64,000 nucleotides of DNA from JAIBAC01 sp046331095 (lineage in GTDB: Bacteria; Actinomycetota; Acidimicrobiia; UBA2766): contig JAXLRM010000007.1 in assembly GCA_046331095.1 (NCBI GenBank), positions 1 to 64,000 on the forward strand. The letters are read 5' to 3'. Shown piece after piece: positions 16,679 through 24,860 of the stretch. Each line of letters starts with the position of its first letter. The first letter of the stretch is position 1. The notes under the pieces are model-generated. The model had not been told where the DNA came from. It worked only from the letters and a program-made list of their open reading frames with translations, and made no database searches. The position numbers and the translations under genes were made by a program.

Positions 16679-19249
16679 ATGACAGACGTGACGCGCCCAC
16701 CGGCTGATCCCCCCGACGAGCCGGCCAACATCACTCCTATCGACATCGAGGAGGAGATGAAGAACTCCTTCATGGAGTACTCGATGTCGGTGATCGTGTC
16801 GCGGGCCTTGCCCGACGTACGCGACGGCCTCAAGCCCGTGCAGCGCCGGATCCTCTTCGGCATGTTCGAACAAGGCATCCGCCCCGACAGGCCGCGCCAG
16901 AAGAGCGCGACGGCGGTCGGCCATGTGATGGGCCGCTACCACCCCCACGGCGACCAGACGATCTACGACGCCCTCGTGCGCATGGCCCAGGACTTCAACC
17001 TGCGTCATCCGCTCATCGACCCCAAGGGCAATTTCGGCTCGATCGACTTCCCGGCTGCCGCGATGCGCTACACCGAGGCGCGCCTCTCGCCGCTCGCGTT
17101 GGGGCTCCTCGACGGGATCAACGAGGAGACCGTCGACTTCCTCGCCAACTACGACGGTCAGCACGAGGAGCCCGCCGTGCTGCCCTCGCGCTTCCCGAAC
17201 CTGCTCGTGAACGGCTCGACCGGTATCGCGGTCGGTATGGCCACAAACATCCCGCCGCACAACCTCGGCGAGGTGTGCGACGCGGTGGCCTACCACCTCG
17301 ACCACCCCGACGCCACCCCCGACGACCTGATGCAGTTCGTGAAGGGGCCCGACTTCCCCACCGGGGCGGAGATCGTGGGCCACGAGGGGATTCGCCGCGC
17401 CTACAGGACCGGACGCGGGTCCATCCGCATTCGCGCGAAGTGCGAGATCGTCGAGTCGAGCTCGCGCAGGACCCAGATCGTCGTGACCGAGTTCCCCTAC
17501 CAGGTGTCGCTGCAACGTACGGCCGAACGCATCGCGCAGCTCGTGCGCGAGGCAAAGATCGACGGCGTCTCCAACGTCGCCGACCATTCCGACAAGGAGG
17601 GCCCCCGTCTCGTCGTCGAGCTGAAGACGGGTGTCGTGCCACAGGTGGTCCTCAACAACCTGTACAAGCACACCGCCTTGCAGGACACGTTCGGAGCGAA
17701 CATGGTCGCTCTCGTCGACGGGGTGCCGCGCACGCTCAACCTCGCCGAGCTGATCGGCCACTACGTCGATCACCAGATCGACGTCATCCAGCGCCGTAGC
17801 CGCTTCCGGCTGCAAAGGGCCCGCGATCGCGCCCACATCGTCGAGGGGCTCCTGATCGCCCTCGACGACATCGACCGGGTAATCGCGATCATCCGCGGCT
17901 CCGACGACACCGACACGGCGCGAGTGCGCCTCGTATCCGAGGTCGGGGTCTCGGAAGTCCAGGCGAACCACATCCTCGACATGCAGTTGCGCCGCCTCAC
18001 GTCGCTCGAGACCCAGAAGCTGCGCGACGAGCTCGCCGAGCTGGAGGCGACGATCGCCGAGCTCGAGGCGATCCTCGCCGACCCCGATCGCCAGCGCGAG
18101 GTCGTGAGGACGGAGCTGGCGGCGCTGCGCGAGAAGTTCGCCCGCGGACGACGCTCCGAGATCGTGCCCGACGAGGGCGAGTTCGACATCGAGGACCTCA
18201 TCGCCGACGAAGACCTCGTGATCTCGATAACGAAGAACAACTACGTCAAGGCGGTCCTCGCGAGCGAGTACCGCACCCAGCAGCGGGGCGGCAAGGGCGT
18301 CAAGGGAGCCGCTCTGCGCGAGGACGACACGGTCGCTCACCTGCTCACCACCACGGCGCACGCGTATCTGCTGCTGTTCAGCAATCGCGGCAAGGTGTAC
18401 CGGATCAAGGCGCACAAGCTGCGGCCCAAGGACCGCACTGCCCGTGGCGAAGCACTGGCGCAGTTCCTGCCCTTGGTGCCCGACGAGCGCATCCAGGCGG
18501 TGATCGACACCCGCGACTACGAGACCGCCCGCTTCCTGGTGATGGTCACCCGCCACGGTGTCGTCAAGAAGACCAGGTTCCGTGAGTACGACGTGAGCCG
18601 CCAGGACGGCATCATCGCGATCCGCTTGCGTGACGGTGATGCGCTCGAGCGGGTGTTCACGACCTCGGGCGACGACCACGTCCTCGTCGTCACGCGTGAC
18701 GGCATGGGGATCTGCTTCGCGGAGACCGACGTGCGCCCGATGGGGCGCGCGGCCGCGGGCGTCAAGGCGATCAGCCTCGTCGGCGACGACTGCGTGATCC
18801 ATGCTGACGTGGCACGTACCGACAGCGACGTGTTGTGCGTCACCTCGGGCGGCTTCGGCAAGCGGACGCCGTGCGCCGATTTCAGGCCCCAGAACCGCGG
18901 CGGCAAGGGTCTCGTCGCCATGAAGCTTCCCTCCGGGCGTGGCGAGCTCGTCGCTGCCCCGGTGGTCTCACCCGAGGAGATCGTGATGCTGATCAACTCC
19001 TCGGGAGTCGTGATCCGCCAGAACGTCGCCGACGTGAGCCGTCAGAGCCGGTCGGCGACCGGGGTCAAGATGGCGACCCTGTCCGAGGGCGAGCACATCA
19101 CCGCCGTCGCCACGGGCGCCACCGCGACCGACCTCGTGGGCGAAGAAGACGGCGTCGGCGATGGCGTCGAGGGCGACACGGAATCGGGGGGCGGCACCGA
19201 TCCGGGTTCCGATGCAGGCGATACCGCCGCCGATACCGACCGGAGCTGA
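16679..19249 (+). CDS. gyrA: DNA gyrase subunit A
   Basis: This 856-residue DNA cleavage subunit has the catalytic Tyr in AAMRYTEARL at about residue 127. The C-terminal beta-pinwheel with the GyrA box QQRGGKGVKG marks it as gyrase and not topoisomerase IV. The quinolone-pocket helix reads HPHGDQTIYDALVRMAQ, with Gln where E. coli has Ser83 and Asp at the Asp87 position. The loop after it (DPKGNFGSIDFPAAAMRY) is one residue shorter than in common GyrA sequences. The last 35 residues are a Gly/Asp/Glu-rich acidic tail. Confidence 0.97.
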   Translation: MTDVTRPPADPPDEPANITPIDIEEEMKNSFMEYSMSVIVSRALPDVRDGLKPVQRRILFGMFEQGIRPDRPRQKSATAVGHVMGRYHPHGDQTIYDALVRMAQDFNLRHPLIDPKGNFGSIDFPAAAMRYTEARLSPLALGLLDGINEETVDFLANYDGQHEEPAVLPSRFPNLLVNGSTGIAVGMATNIPPHNLGEVCDAVAYHLDHPDATPDDLMQFVKGPDFPTGAEIVGHEGIRRAYRTGRGSIRIRAKCEIVESSSRRTQIVVTEFPYQVSLQRTAERIAQLVREAKIDGVSNVADHSDKEGPRLVVELKTGVVPQVVLNNLYKHTALQDTFGANMVALVDGVPRTLNLAELIGHYVDHQIDVIQRRSRFRLQRARDRAHIVEGLLIALDDIDRVIAIIRGSDDTDTARVRLVSEVGVSEVQANHILDMQLRRLTSLETQKLRDELAELEATIAELEAILADPDRQREVVRTELAALREKFARGRRSEIVPDEGEFDIEDLIADEDLVISITKNNYVKAVLASEYRTQQRGGKGVKGAALREDDTVAHLLTTTAHAYLLLFSNRGKVYRIKAHKLRPKDRTARGEALAQFLPLVPDERIQAVIDTRDYETARFLVMVTRHGVVKKTRFREYDVSRQDGIIAIRLRDGDALERVFTTSGDDHVLVVTRDGMGICFAETDVRPMGRAAAGVKAISLVGDDCVIHADVARTDSDVLCVTSGGFGKRTPCADFRPQNRGGKGLVAMKLPSGRGELVAAPVVSPEEIVMLINSSGVVIRQNVADVSRQSRSATGVKMATLSEGEHITAVATGATATDLVGEEDGVGDGVEGDTESGGGTDPGSDAGDTAADTDRS

Positions 19250-19443
19250 GTCCTCCAGCCCCGGCCCGGGGTGCGTGGCGCGGCACAGGGGCCCCGGCGG
19301 CCCTATACGGCTGAGGCCGGTCCTTGCGCGCCGCTCGCGCAGAACGCGGGACGGGAGGGTCGGTCGGCGGGCCGCACGTGGGCACAAGAGGACGGGGCAA
19401 CGGTGTGGAGCCGAGGTTGTGGGCTCCGACCTGCGGCTTCGGG

Positions 19444-19520
19444 TGGTGGGGCTACCTGGATTCGAACCAGGGACCTCATCCTTATCAGGGATGCGCTCTA
19501 ACCTGCTGAGCTATAGCCCC
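19444..19520 (-). tRNA. tRNA-Ile (GAT)
   Basis: The minus strand gives acceptor stem GGGGCTA/TAGCCCC, D-arm AGCTCAGCAGGTTAGAGC, anticodon loop CTGATAA with anticodon GAT, T-arm GGTTCGAATCC and an encoded CCA. It reads convergently toward gyrA, whereas mycobacteria have tRNA-Ile downstream in the same direction. Confidence 0.96.
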
Positions 19521-19560
19521 GCGAGAGCGGCGAAGGTAGCACAGGCCTTCTGGGGCGGGT

Positions 19561-20325
19561 TCAGCCCTTGCCCTCGGCCTTGGCCGGCGCGGCGGGCTTC
19601 GCGGGAGTCTTCTGCGCCGGTTTCGGAGGCACCGGGGCGACAGATGGCCCGTCCTTGGGTGCAGGCTTGGCCTGCGCGGTCCGGCCAGGCGCTGGCTTGG
19701 CCTTCGGAGTCGCCGTGGCGGCGCCGTCGCCGGGGGCGGAACCCGAACCGCCGGCGTTTGCACCCCGGGTGGGTTGGGGCGCCCGCTTCACGGTCACAGC
19801 CCCACCGCCGGCAGGTGGGCGGCGTGGCTGGGACGACGATGCCTGCCTCCCAGCCGCTGCGGCTACGGGTGAGCGGCTCGATTCGATCCCGTCGACCGCC
19901 GGCTGCTTGCGGTTCCTACGGAACGGAAGAGAGATGCTGGAGAGCAGTCTGCGGTCGCGGCGACCGGCCACCTCTTCAACGGTGACGTTGACACCCCCGA
20001 CGACGTCGGAGATCAGGTTGTAGAGGACAGCGAGCAGCGTCGCACCGATCGTGAACCCGCCGACGGTCACGAGGTCGATCAGGACCGCCGCACGCAACAA
20101 GGTGCCCGTGTCGAGACGGAACGAGCCGCCCACGAGCTTGCCGGTGAGCCCCTCGAGTTGGGAGACCCAACCGAACGCGTTGATGACGTTCCAGACGATG
20201 ACGACCGCGACGAGCCAGACGATCCCGCACACGAAGAAGAACAGGAGGGATATCTTGAAGACCGACCAGATGTCGACGTGACGCACGCGGCGGCGAGTGG
20301 TCGTCGGAGACGAGGGCCCTGTCAC
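19561..20325 (-). CDS. DUF3566 membrane protein
   Basis: This is a 254-residue protein. Residues 15-110 form the DUF3566 unit: a membrane helix (FKISLLFFFVCGIVWLVAVV), the segment NAFGWVSQLEGLTG, and a second helix (TIGATLLAVLYNLISDVVGG). The C-terminal 140 residues are a disordered Ala/Pro/Lys tail. The GTG at 20325 was chosen for its strong AGAGGAGA site. The homologue (Rv0007) sits directly after gyrA in mycobacteria. Here it is inverted and separated from gyrA by tRNA-Ile. DUF3566 proteins are linked to envelope or division in actinobacteria, but the function is unproven. Confidence 0.85.
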   Translation of the reverse strand: MTGPSSPTTTRRRVRHVDIWSVFKISLLFFFVCGIVWLVAVVIVWNVINAFGWVSQLEGLTGKLVGGSFRLDTGTLLRAAVLIDLVTVGGFTIGATLLAVLYNLISDVVGGVNVTVEEVAGRRDRRLLSSISLPFRRNRKQPAVDGIESSRSPVAAAAGRQASSSQPRRPPAGGGAVTVKRAPQPTRGANAGGSGSAPGDGAATATPKAKPAPGRTAQAKPAPKDGPSVAPVPPKPAQKTPAKPAAPAKAEGKG

Positions 20326-20456
20326 ACTTCTCCTCTGCCCGTGTGGGGGATCCCAGACGTCGAGCCTAACGCCCAAGTAGCATATTCGCCCACATGGTGC
20401 AGGCCCGTCCATCCGCGCACCCGGTCCCACACAGCCCGTGAGAAAGAGCCGGTCGT

Positions 20457-21335
20457 ATGAAGCGTGACCAGGTCGTCGGCGTAGCCGCAGCGATCGTCGC
20501 TGCCGTCTCGGCGGCGCTGCCCTGGATCAAGAACGTCGCCGTGCTCTACGAGGCGAACGGCAAGTCCGCGCTCGGCGCGTTCGACGTGCCGATCACGTTC
20601 CTCATCTCCGGACCTTCCAAGACGCCGGGAGGGAGCATTCCCGCCGTCGCCGTGGCTATCGCGGTCGTATCCCTCGGCCTCATCGTCTGGACGTTCCTAC
20701 CCCGCACGCCGAGGAGGGTCCTCTACATCGTCTGGGGACTGCTGGCCATGGCCGCACCGATCCTGCTCTACATGCAGGTCCAGAAGGACATCGAGGCCAA
20801 AGGCCTCACCGAGGCGGTGTTCGGCCACTACGGGATCGGGCCGTTCTTCCTCGTGGGCGGTGGCCTCATCGCGATCGTGGCCGGGATCATCGGCGCCGGC
20901 AAGGACGCCGCGGCGGAAACCGCGCCGGCACCGTCGGGCGTGTACGCGACCGCACCCCAGTCCGAGGCCCAATACGCCCAGACGGGTTACGCCCAGGCCC
21001 CTTACGGGCAGCCACCTTACGGGCAGCCACAGTACGGTGCGGGGCCTCAAGCCCAGCCGGCGAGTCCGTACTCGGAAGGTGCCCAACAGTGGACTCCCGC
21101 CCCCGACCCCTACGCGCAGGCCCCGCAGCAACCTGGCGCGCAGCCTCAGGCTCAGGACTGGGGCGTCCCTCCCCAGGCCCCCCCGACATGGGAGCAACCG
21201 GCTCAGCCCCAGCAGCAGGGATACCCCCAGGCGTCATGGCAACAAGACGCCCCCGCTACCGAGGCATGGGACCTCGGCGATGGCCCCGCGGCGCCACCCC
21301 CGGGCGGACCGCCCCAGCCACCGCAGGCCCCCTGA
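20457..21335 (+). CDS. Four-helix membrane protein with Pro/Gln/Tyr-rich tail, unknown
   Basis: This 292-residue protein has hydrophobic segments at about residues 5-25, 62-82, 90-108 and 127-148. A long cytoplasmic-like tail follows, with repeats of YGQPPYGQPQYG and AQAP type. Such tails are common in actinobacterial membrane proteins and may mediate clustering. It is divergent from the DUF3566 gene with a 131-bp promoter gap. I do not recognise the membrane part. Confidence 0.7.
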   Translation: MKRDQVVGVAAAIVAAVSAALPWIKNVAVLYEANGKSALGAFDVPITFLISGPSKTPGGSIPAVAVAIAVVSLGLIVWTFLPRTPRRVLYIVWGLLAMAAPILLYMQVQKDIEAKGLTEAVFGHYGIGPFFLVGGGLIAIVAGIIGAGKDAAAETAPAPSGVYATAPQSEAQYAQTGYAQAPYGQPPYGQPQYGAGPQAQPASPYSEGAQQWTPAPDPYAQAPQQPGAQPQAQDWGVPPQAPPTWEQPAQPQQQGYPQASWQQDAPATEAWDLGDGPAAPPPGGPPQPPQAP

Positions 21336-21432
21336 CATCCACGGGCGATCCGATCCTGGCGCGAGAGCACAACGGCCCTTGCAGGCGGTCCTCTGACGAC
21401 GCACACTCGGGCGTGGCTACAGGGAGGCGCCG

Positions 21433-21957
21433 ATGAAGGTGCTCGTCGCGTTCGGGACCAAGATGGGTGGCACCGAGGGCATCGCCGAGGCAATCGGTGG
21501 GCGGCTGCGCTCGAAGGGATGGAGCGTCGACGTGTGTGCGGCCGCCACCGACCCCGACACGAGCGGGTACGACGCCGTGATCGTGGGGGGAGCCCTCTAC
21601 GTCCGGCGCTGGCACAAGGCAGCTGCCCGTTTCGTCCGCTCGAACGCGGCACCACTGAGGCGTGTGCCGGTGTGGCTGTTCAGCAGCGGGCCTCTCGACG
21701 AGTCCGCCCACGACGGCGAGATCGCACCGGTGCCCCAGGTCGCCAAGCTCATGGCAAAGGTCGGCGCTCGCGGGCACGCGACATTCGGTGGTCGTCTGCC
21801 CGAGGACGCCGAGGGATTCATGGCGAGAAGGATGGCGCGCACCCAGGCCGGGGATTGGCGCGACTTCTCCGACATCACCCTGTGGGCGGATGCGGTGGCT
21901 GCGGATCTCGAAGCGAACCCCGAGGAGACCCCGGCATCCTCGGGCGTGGGCCAGTAG
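21433..21957 (+). CDS. Flavodoxin-domain protein (HemG-like)
   Basis: This 174-residue flavodoxin-fold protein starts MKVLVAFGTKMGGTEGIAEA, where TKMGGTEGIA forms the FMN phosphate-binding loop. YDAVIVGGALYVRRWHKAA and VPVWLFSSGPLDES match the menaquinone-dependent protoporphyrinogen oxidase/flavodoxin family. It probably carries electrons or oxidises a small substrate. HemG activity is not shown. AGGGAGG lies 5 bases before the ATG. A methyltransferase gene follows after 9 bp. Confidence 0.78.
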   Translation: MKVLVAFGTKMGGTEGIAEAIGGRLRSKGWSVDVCAAATDPDTSGYDAVIVGGALYVRRWHKAAARFVRSNAAPLRRVPVWLFSSGPLDESAHDGEIAPVPQVAKLMAKVGARGHATFGGRLPEDAEGFMARRMARTQAGDWRDFSDITLWADAVAADLEANPEETPASSGVGQ

Positions 21958-21966
21958 CGACCAGGA

Positions 21967-22605
21967 ATGTCCCGGGACGGCGCACAGGGTGTACCGCGGG
22001 GGTTCTTCGACGCCTGGTCGCGGTTCTACGACGCGAAGGCGCCACAGTCGCTCACGTACCGGCCGGTTCACGACGCCGTGTGCGCCGAGATGTCCCGCTC
22101 GCGGGAACCGGCCGACATCGTCGACGTGGGTTGCGGGACAGGCATCCTCGCGGCGAGATTGGCAGGCACCTACCCCGACGCGCGGATCACCGGAGTCGAC
22201 CTGTCGCCGGGGATGCTCGCGAAGGCGCGGCAGCGCTCGCGCTCCGTGGCCTGGGTCGAAGCCGATGCCCAGCACCTGCCATTCGAGAACTCGTCCTTCG
22301 ATGCCGTCTGCTGCACCGAGTCGTTCCACTGGTACCCGGACCAGCACGCGGCTCTCGCGGAGTTCCGACGTGTCCTCCGCGGCGACGGGGCCCTCTACCT
22401 GGCGTTCGTGAACCCGGCGACACGTGCCGTCGAGTGGACGGTCAACTCCTTGACGAGGACCGCGGGGCGGCCTGCTCACTGGACGACAGCGGAACACCTC
22501 GAGCAACTGCTCGACGCTGCGGGCTTCGCCGTGCAGCACAGGACCAAGGTGAGGCGCTGGCCACCTGGGATCACGATGCCCACCTATCTCACGGTCGCGG
22601 TCTAG
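21967..22605 (+). CDS. Class I SAM-dependent methyltransferase
   Basis: This 212-residue protein has the SAM-binding motif I IVDVGCGTGILAARLAG at about residues 50-66, motif II around ITGVDLSPGMLAKAR, and the post-motif segment FDAVCCTESFHWY. The fold is that of the UbiE/Methyltransf_11 group; the substrate is unknown. It follows the flavodoxin gene closely and its stop overlaps the convergent next gene by 4 bp. Confidence 0.85.
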   Translation: MSRDGAQGVPRGFFDAWSRFYDAKAPQSLTYRPVHDAVCAEMSRSREPADIVDVGCGTGILAARLAGTYPDARITGVDLSPGMLAKARQRSRSVAWVEADAQHLPFENSSFDAVCCTESFHWYPDQHAALAEFRRVLRGDGALYLAFVNPATRAVEWTVNSLTRTAGRPAHWTTAEHLEQLLDAAGFAVQHRTKVRRWPPGITMPTYLTVAV

Positions 22606-23159
22606 CGCCGCCCCAACGTCGTGAGCAACACGGTGCGGGGATCGTCGGAGGAGCACGGGACTGGGGCACCGAACATGCCGCTGCCGATGAGGACATCCCT
22701 TTGGGGTTCGATCACGTCGAGGCAGGTCCGGCAGAGATCCTCCGGCAGAGAGGCATCCTGGCTCGTCGCCTTCGCGAGGTCCCACCCGTGCACCAGCACG
22801 TCGATCAGCCTGTGGCCGCAGTAGACCTCGCCGGGGACGGGGCCGTAGGACACGGCGCAGGGCTCCTCCATGGCGCCTGGCGTCGAGAACGCTTCATCGG
22901 CGAGTACGGCCGAGGCAGCGTATGCCCCCGCCGGGTCAGCCCCGAGGCGATCACCGTCGAGTCGGTCACCCACCTCCTCGATCGTGCGACCGCCCACGAG
23001 TTCGTGAACCCACTCGTTCCCCGCGACGACGTGGTTCAAGAGGAATCGCACGTCCCAGCCGGCGCAAGGGGTCGGCAGCGACCACTGGTCCGCACCGATT
23101 CCGTTCACGGTCCTTCTGGTCCACTCGAGTGCGGCGGCATGGGAGGCGGGCAGGTTCAT
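22602..23159 (-). CDS. TIGR03086-type DinB-like metal-binding protein
   Basis: This 185-residue protein belongs to the mycothiol-dependent maleylpyruvate isomerase N-terminal/DinB group. The N-terminus has DQWSLPTPCAGWDVRFLLNH with the first metal His; a later GHRLIDVLVHGWDLAKA carries further His residues. Family members bind Zn or Ni and use mycothiol-type thiols, which fits an actinobacterium. Substrate unknown. A GAGGAC ribosome-binding site precedes the ATG. Confidence 0.82.
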   Translation of the reverse strand: MNLPASHAAALEWTRRTVNGIGADQWSLPTPCAGWDVRFLLNHVVAGNEWVHELVGGRTIEEVGDRLDGDRLGADPAGAYAASAVLADEAFSTPGAMEEPCAVSYGPVPGEVYCGHRLIDVLVHGWDLAKATSQDASLPEDLCRTCLDVIEPQRDVLIGSGMFGAPVPCSSDDPRTVLLTTLGRR

Positions 23160-23232
23160 GGTTCGTCCTCGCGTGCGTGCGGACTTCCATGAGAAGACCG
23201 CGGGCGGCGCGAGTCAAGCGAGCAGGAATCGC

Positions 23233-23649
23233 TCAGAGGTAGAGGCCGCCGCTTTCGTGCCCGTCACTCGCCGGTGGTGGCTGCTGGCCGAGCATCTGGC
23301 GTGGGAGCTGGGGTGGACTCGAGATCGATGCCGCTCCAGTGGTTATCAGCACTCCGTTGAGCCACCCGATCAGAGAAGCAGCCGTGGATTGGATGGCGGA
23401 GAGGTTCGAGTCCGCGGAGCCGATCGGGAAGAGCCGTGCGAGCTCGTCGTCGAGTTCCGGCGGGAGTGCCTCGCGCACCTCTTCGACGAGTTGGGCGTAC
23501 TGGTTCTGCAGGTACGCGGGCGAGAGGTCCTTGACCCTGAACGAGTGCTCGTGCACCGCCATGATCGCGAAGAAGACCCTGACGAGCTTCTTGGGATCTT
23601 CGGTGCGCGTGTCGGCGGGGCCCTCGGAGTCTGGTTCGGTTGAGTCCAT
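23233..23649 (-). CDS. bpa: Bacterial proteasome activator, Bpa/PafE family
   Basis: This 138-residue helical protein starts at MDSTEPDSEG. Its core DLSPAYLQNQYAQLVEEVRE, followed by ALPPELDDELARLF and ASLIGWLNGVLI, matches the Bpa/PafE helical bundle. In mycobacteria Bpa forms dodecameric rings that open the 20S proteasome gate without ATP through a C-terminal GQYL motif. Here the C-terminus is GGLYL, a close variant with the penultimate Tyr. No proteasome subunits lie in the window, so a 20S particle elsewhere in the genome is predicted. The upstream frame extension is not conserved-looking, hence the ATG at 23649. Confidence 0.85.
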   Translation of the reverse strand: MDSTEPDSEGPADTRTEDPKKLVRVFFAIMAVHEHSFRVKDLSPAYLQNQYAQLVEEVREALPPELDDELARLFPIGSADSNLSAIQSTAASLIGWLNGVLITTGAASISSPPQLPRQMLGQQPPPASDGHESGGLYL

Positions 23650-23705
23650 CGCGGGGCAGCCTACAGGGCTCGAGGTTTCGGCGGCGGAGTCGCTGGGGCG
23701 CAGGC

Positions 23706-24386
23706 CTAGAGGGTCGGCTCGATGTGGTGGAAGCCGTGATGACGGGCCCACGCCACGAGGTCCGGGAGCCGGAAACCCGACTTGCCCTCGCGCTCGGTGA
23801 TGCGCTTGCGGATGCGGCGCACGTACGTGTTGATCGTCTCGGGGCTGTAGAAGGTCGCCGAGGCTGCCTCGGCCTTGTTGCCGTATCTGGCGAGGGCACT
23901 CATCACACGCCGCTCGCCGGTGCTGAACATCGCCATCAGGGACCGGGCCGACGCGACCTCGATCTCCATCGGGGGAGACAGCTCGTAGCTGTCCTCGGAG
24001 ACCTGCCGAACGGCCTTGACGAACTCCTCGAGGCCGTCGCCCTTGGAGAAGATGCCGGTCGGGTCGTAATGGAGGAGCTCGGCGAGCAGGGCCGCCCCGG
24101 AACCCTCCACGTCGACGAGCACGAGGCAGCGCACCGACGCCTCTGCCTCGCGAATGTCGGCGAGCGTGCGGATTCCCTCGGCCGCGTCTCCCGAGATCGT
24201 GTCGATCAGGCAGACGTCGGGCCGGAGCCTCTGTACCGCCGAGACGGCAGCGGACGTCTTTGCAAGGACGCCGAGGAACTCGAGATCGTCCTCCTCGGCG
24301 AGACGAAGGCCGTACGCCTCGGCCATGCTCAGATGGCGGTCGATCGCGAGGATCCGCGTCGTCCTGGTGGCCAGGGTGGCGGCCAA
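23706..24386 (-). CDS. LuxR/NarL-type response regulator
   Basis: This 226-residue protein has a receiver-like domain (residues 8-125, with the candidate phospho-acceptor Asp in RPDVCLIDTISGD) and a C-terminal LuxR helix-turn-helix (about 155-215: FSTGERRVMSALARYGNKAE, SPETINTYVRRIRKRI). The usual acidic pair after the first strand is weak (LAIDRHLS), so phosphorylation is uncertain. The TTG at 24386 was chosen because GGAGGT lies six bases upstream. No histidine kinase is adjacent. It lies just upstream of bpa in the same direction (56-bp gap) and might regulate it. Confidence 0.82.
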   Translation of the reverse strand: MAATLATRTTRILAIDRHLSMAEAYGLRLAEEDDLEFLGVLAKTSAAVSAVQRLRPDVCLIDTISGDAAEGIRTLADIREAEASVRCLVLVDVEGSGAALLAELLHYDPTGIFSKGDGLEEFVKAVRQVSEDSYELSPPMEIEVASARSLMAMFSTGERRVMSALARYGNKAEAASATFYSPETINTYVRRIRKRITEREGKSGFRLPDLVAWARHHGFHHIEPTL

Positions 24387-24535
24387 GGATCTACCTCCGG
24401 ATCGCGGGCAACTCGGATGCCTACGACTCGCCGGGTCCGCCCAAGTTGGATCCGGCTGTGCCCGCTCTGGGGAGAGGATTCGGTTCGGCGGAGAGGTTCC
24501 CCTTCTCCCGCACACAAATGGTTGAATCCTCGACG

Positions 24536-24676
24536 ATGGAGATCGGACGCATCCTCGGCCGCACCGGGATCGCCGTGGCCGCCCTGGTGGTGGGTGCCAC
24601 GGTACTCACCCTGGTGAGGGCCCGTGGTCGCCGTCCGCCACCGCCCAGTGGCTCCGGCTGGCACCAGGTCTCCTGA
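24536..24676 (+). CDS. Small single-helix membrane protein, unknown
   Basis: A 46-residue frame begins MEIGRILGRTGIAVAALVVG and contains one hydrophobic helix followed by a basic Arg/Pro tail. An ATG at 24518 would add six residues. It lies between the divergent regulator gene and tRNA-Ala. The composition suggests a real small membrane protein, but there is no strong ribosome-binding site and no family I recognise. Confidence 0.45.
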   Translation: MEIGRILGRTGIAVAALVVGATVLTLVRARGRRPPPPSGSGWHQVS

Positions 24677-24705
24677 CAGGGGACGGATAGAGTGGTGCGG
24701 CCCGC

Positions 24706-24778
24706 GGGGATGTAGCTCAGTTGGTAGAGCACCGGCTTTGCAAGCCGGGGGTCAGGGGTTCGAATCCCCTCATCTCCA
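24706..24778 (+). tRNA. tRNA-Ala (TGC)
   Basis: The acceptor stem is GGGGATG/CATCTCC with one G-T pair. The D-arm is AGCTCAGTTGGTAGAGC, the anticodon loop is TTTGCAA with anticodon TGC, and the T-arm is GGTTCGAATCC. CCA is not encoded. It is 82 bp upstream of the ArgRS start. Confidence 0.96.
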
Positions 24779-24860
24779 CGAAGCGCACCACCCGTCGGCG
24801 ACCCGACTCCGCGCTGTGCGTGTTGCGTGCCGGGCAGCCGTGGTGGTCATCTATGGCACC

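Noticed and set aside
14459..18802. A 1447-codon open frame on the minus strand opposite gyrB and gyrA
   Set aside because: It mirrors two certain genes. High-GC codon bias leaves the antisense frame free of stops, and the product is a low-complexity Val/Asp/Arg/Leu string with no domain.
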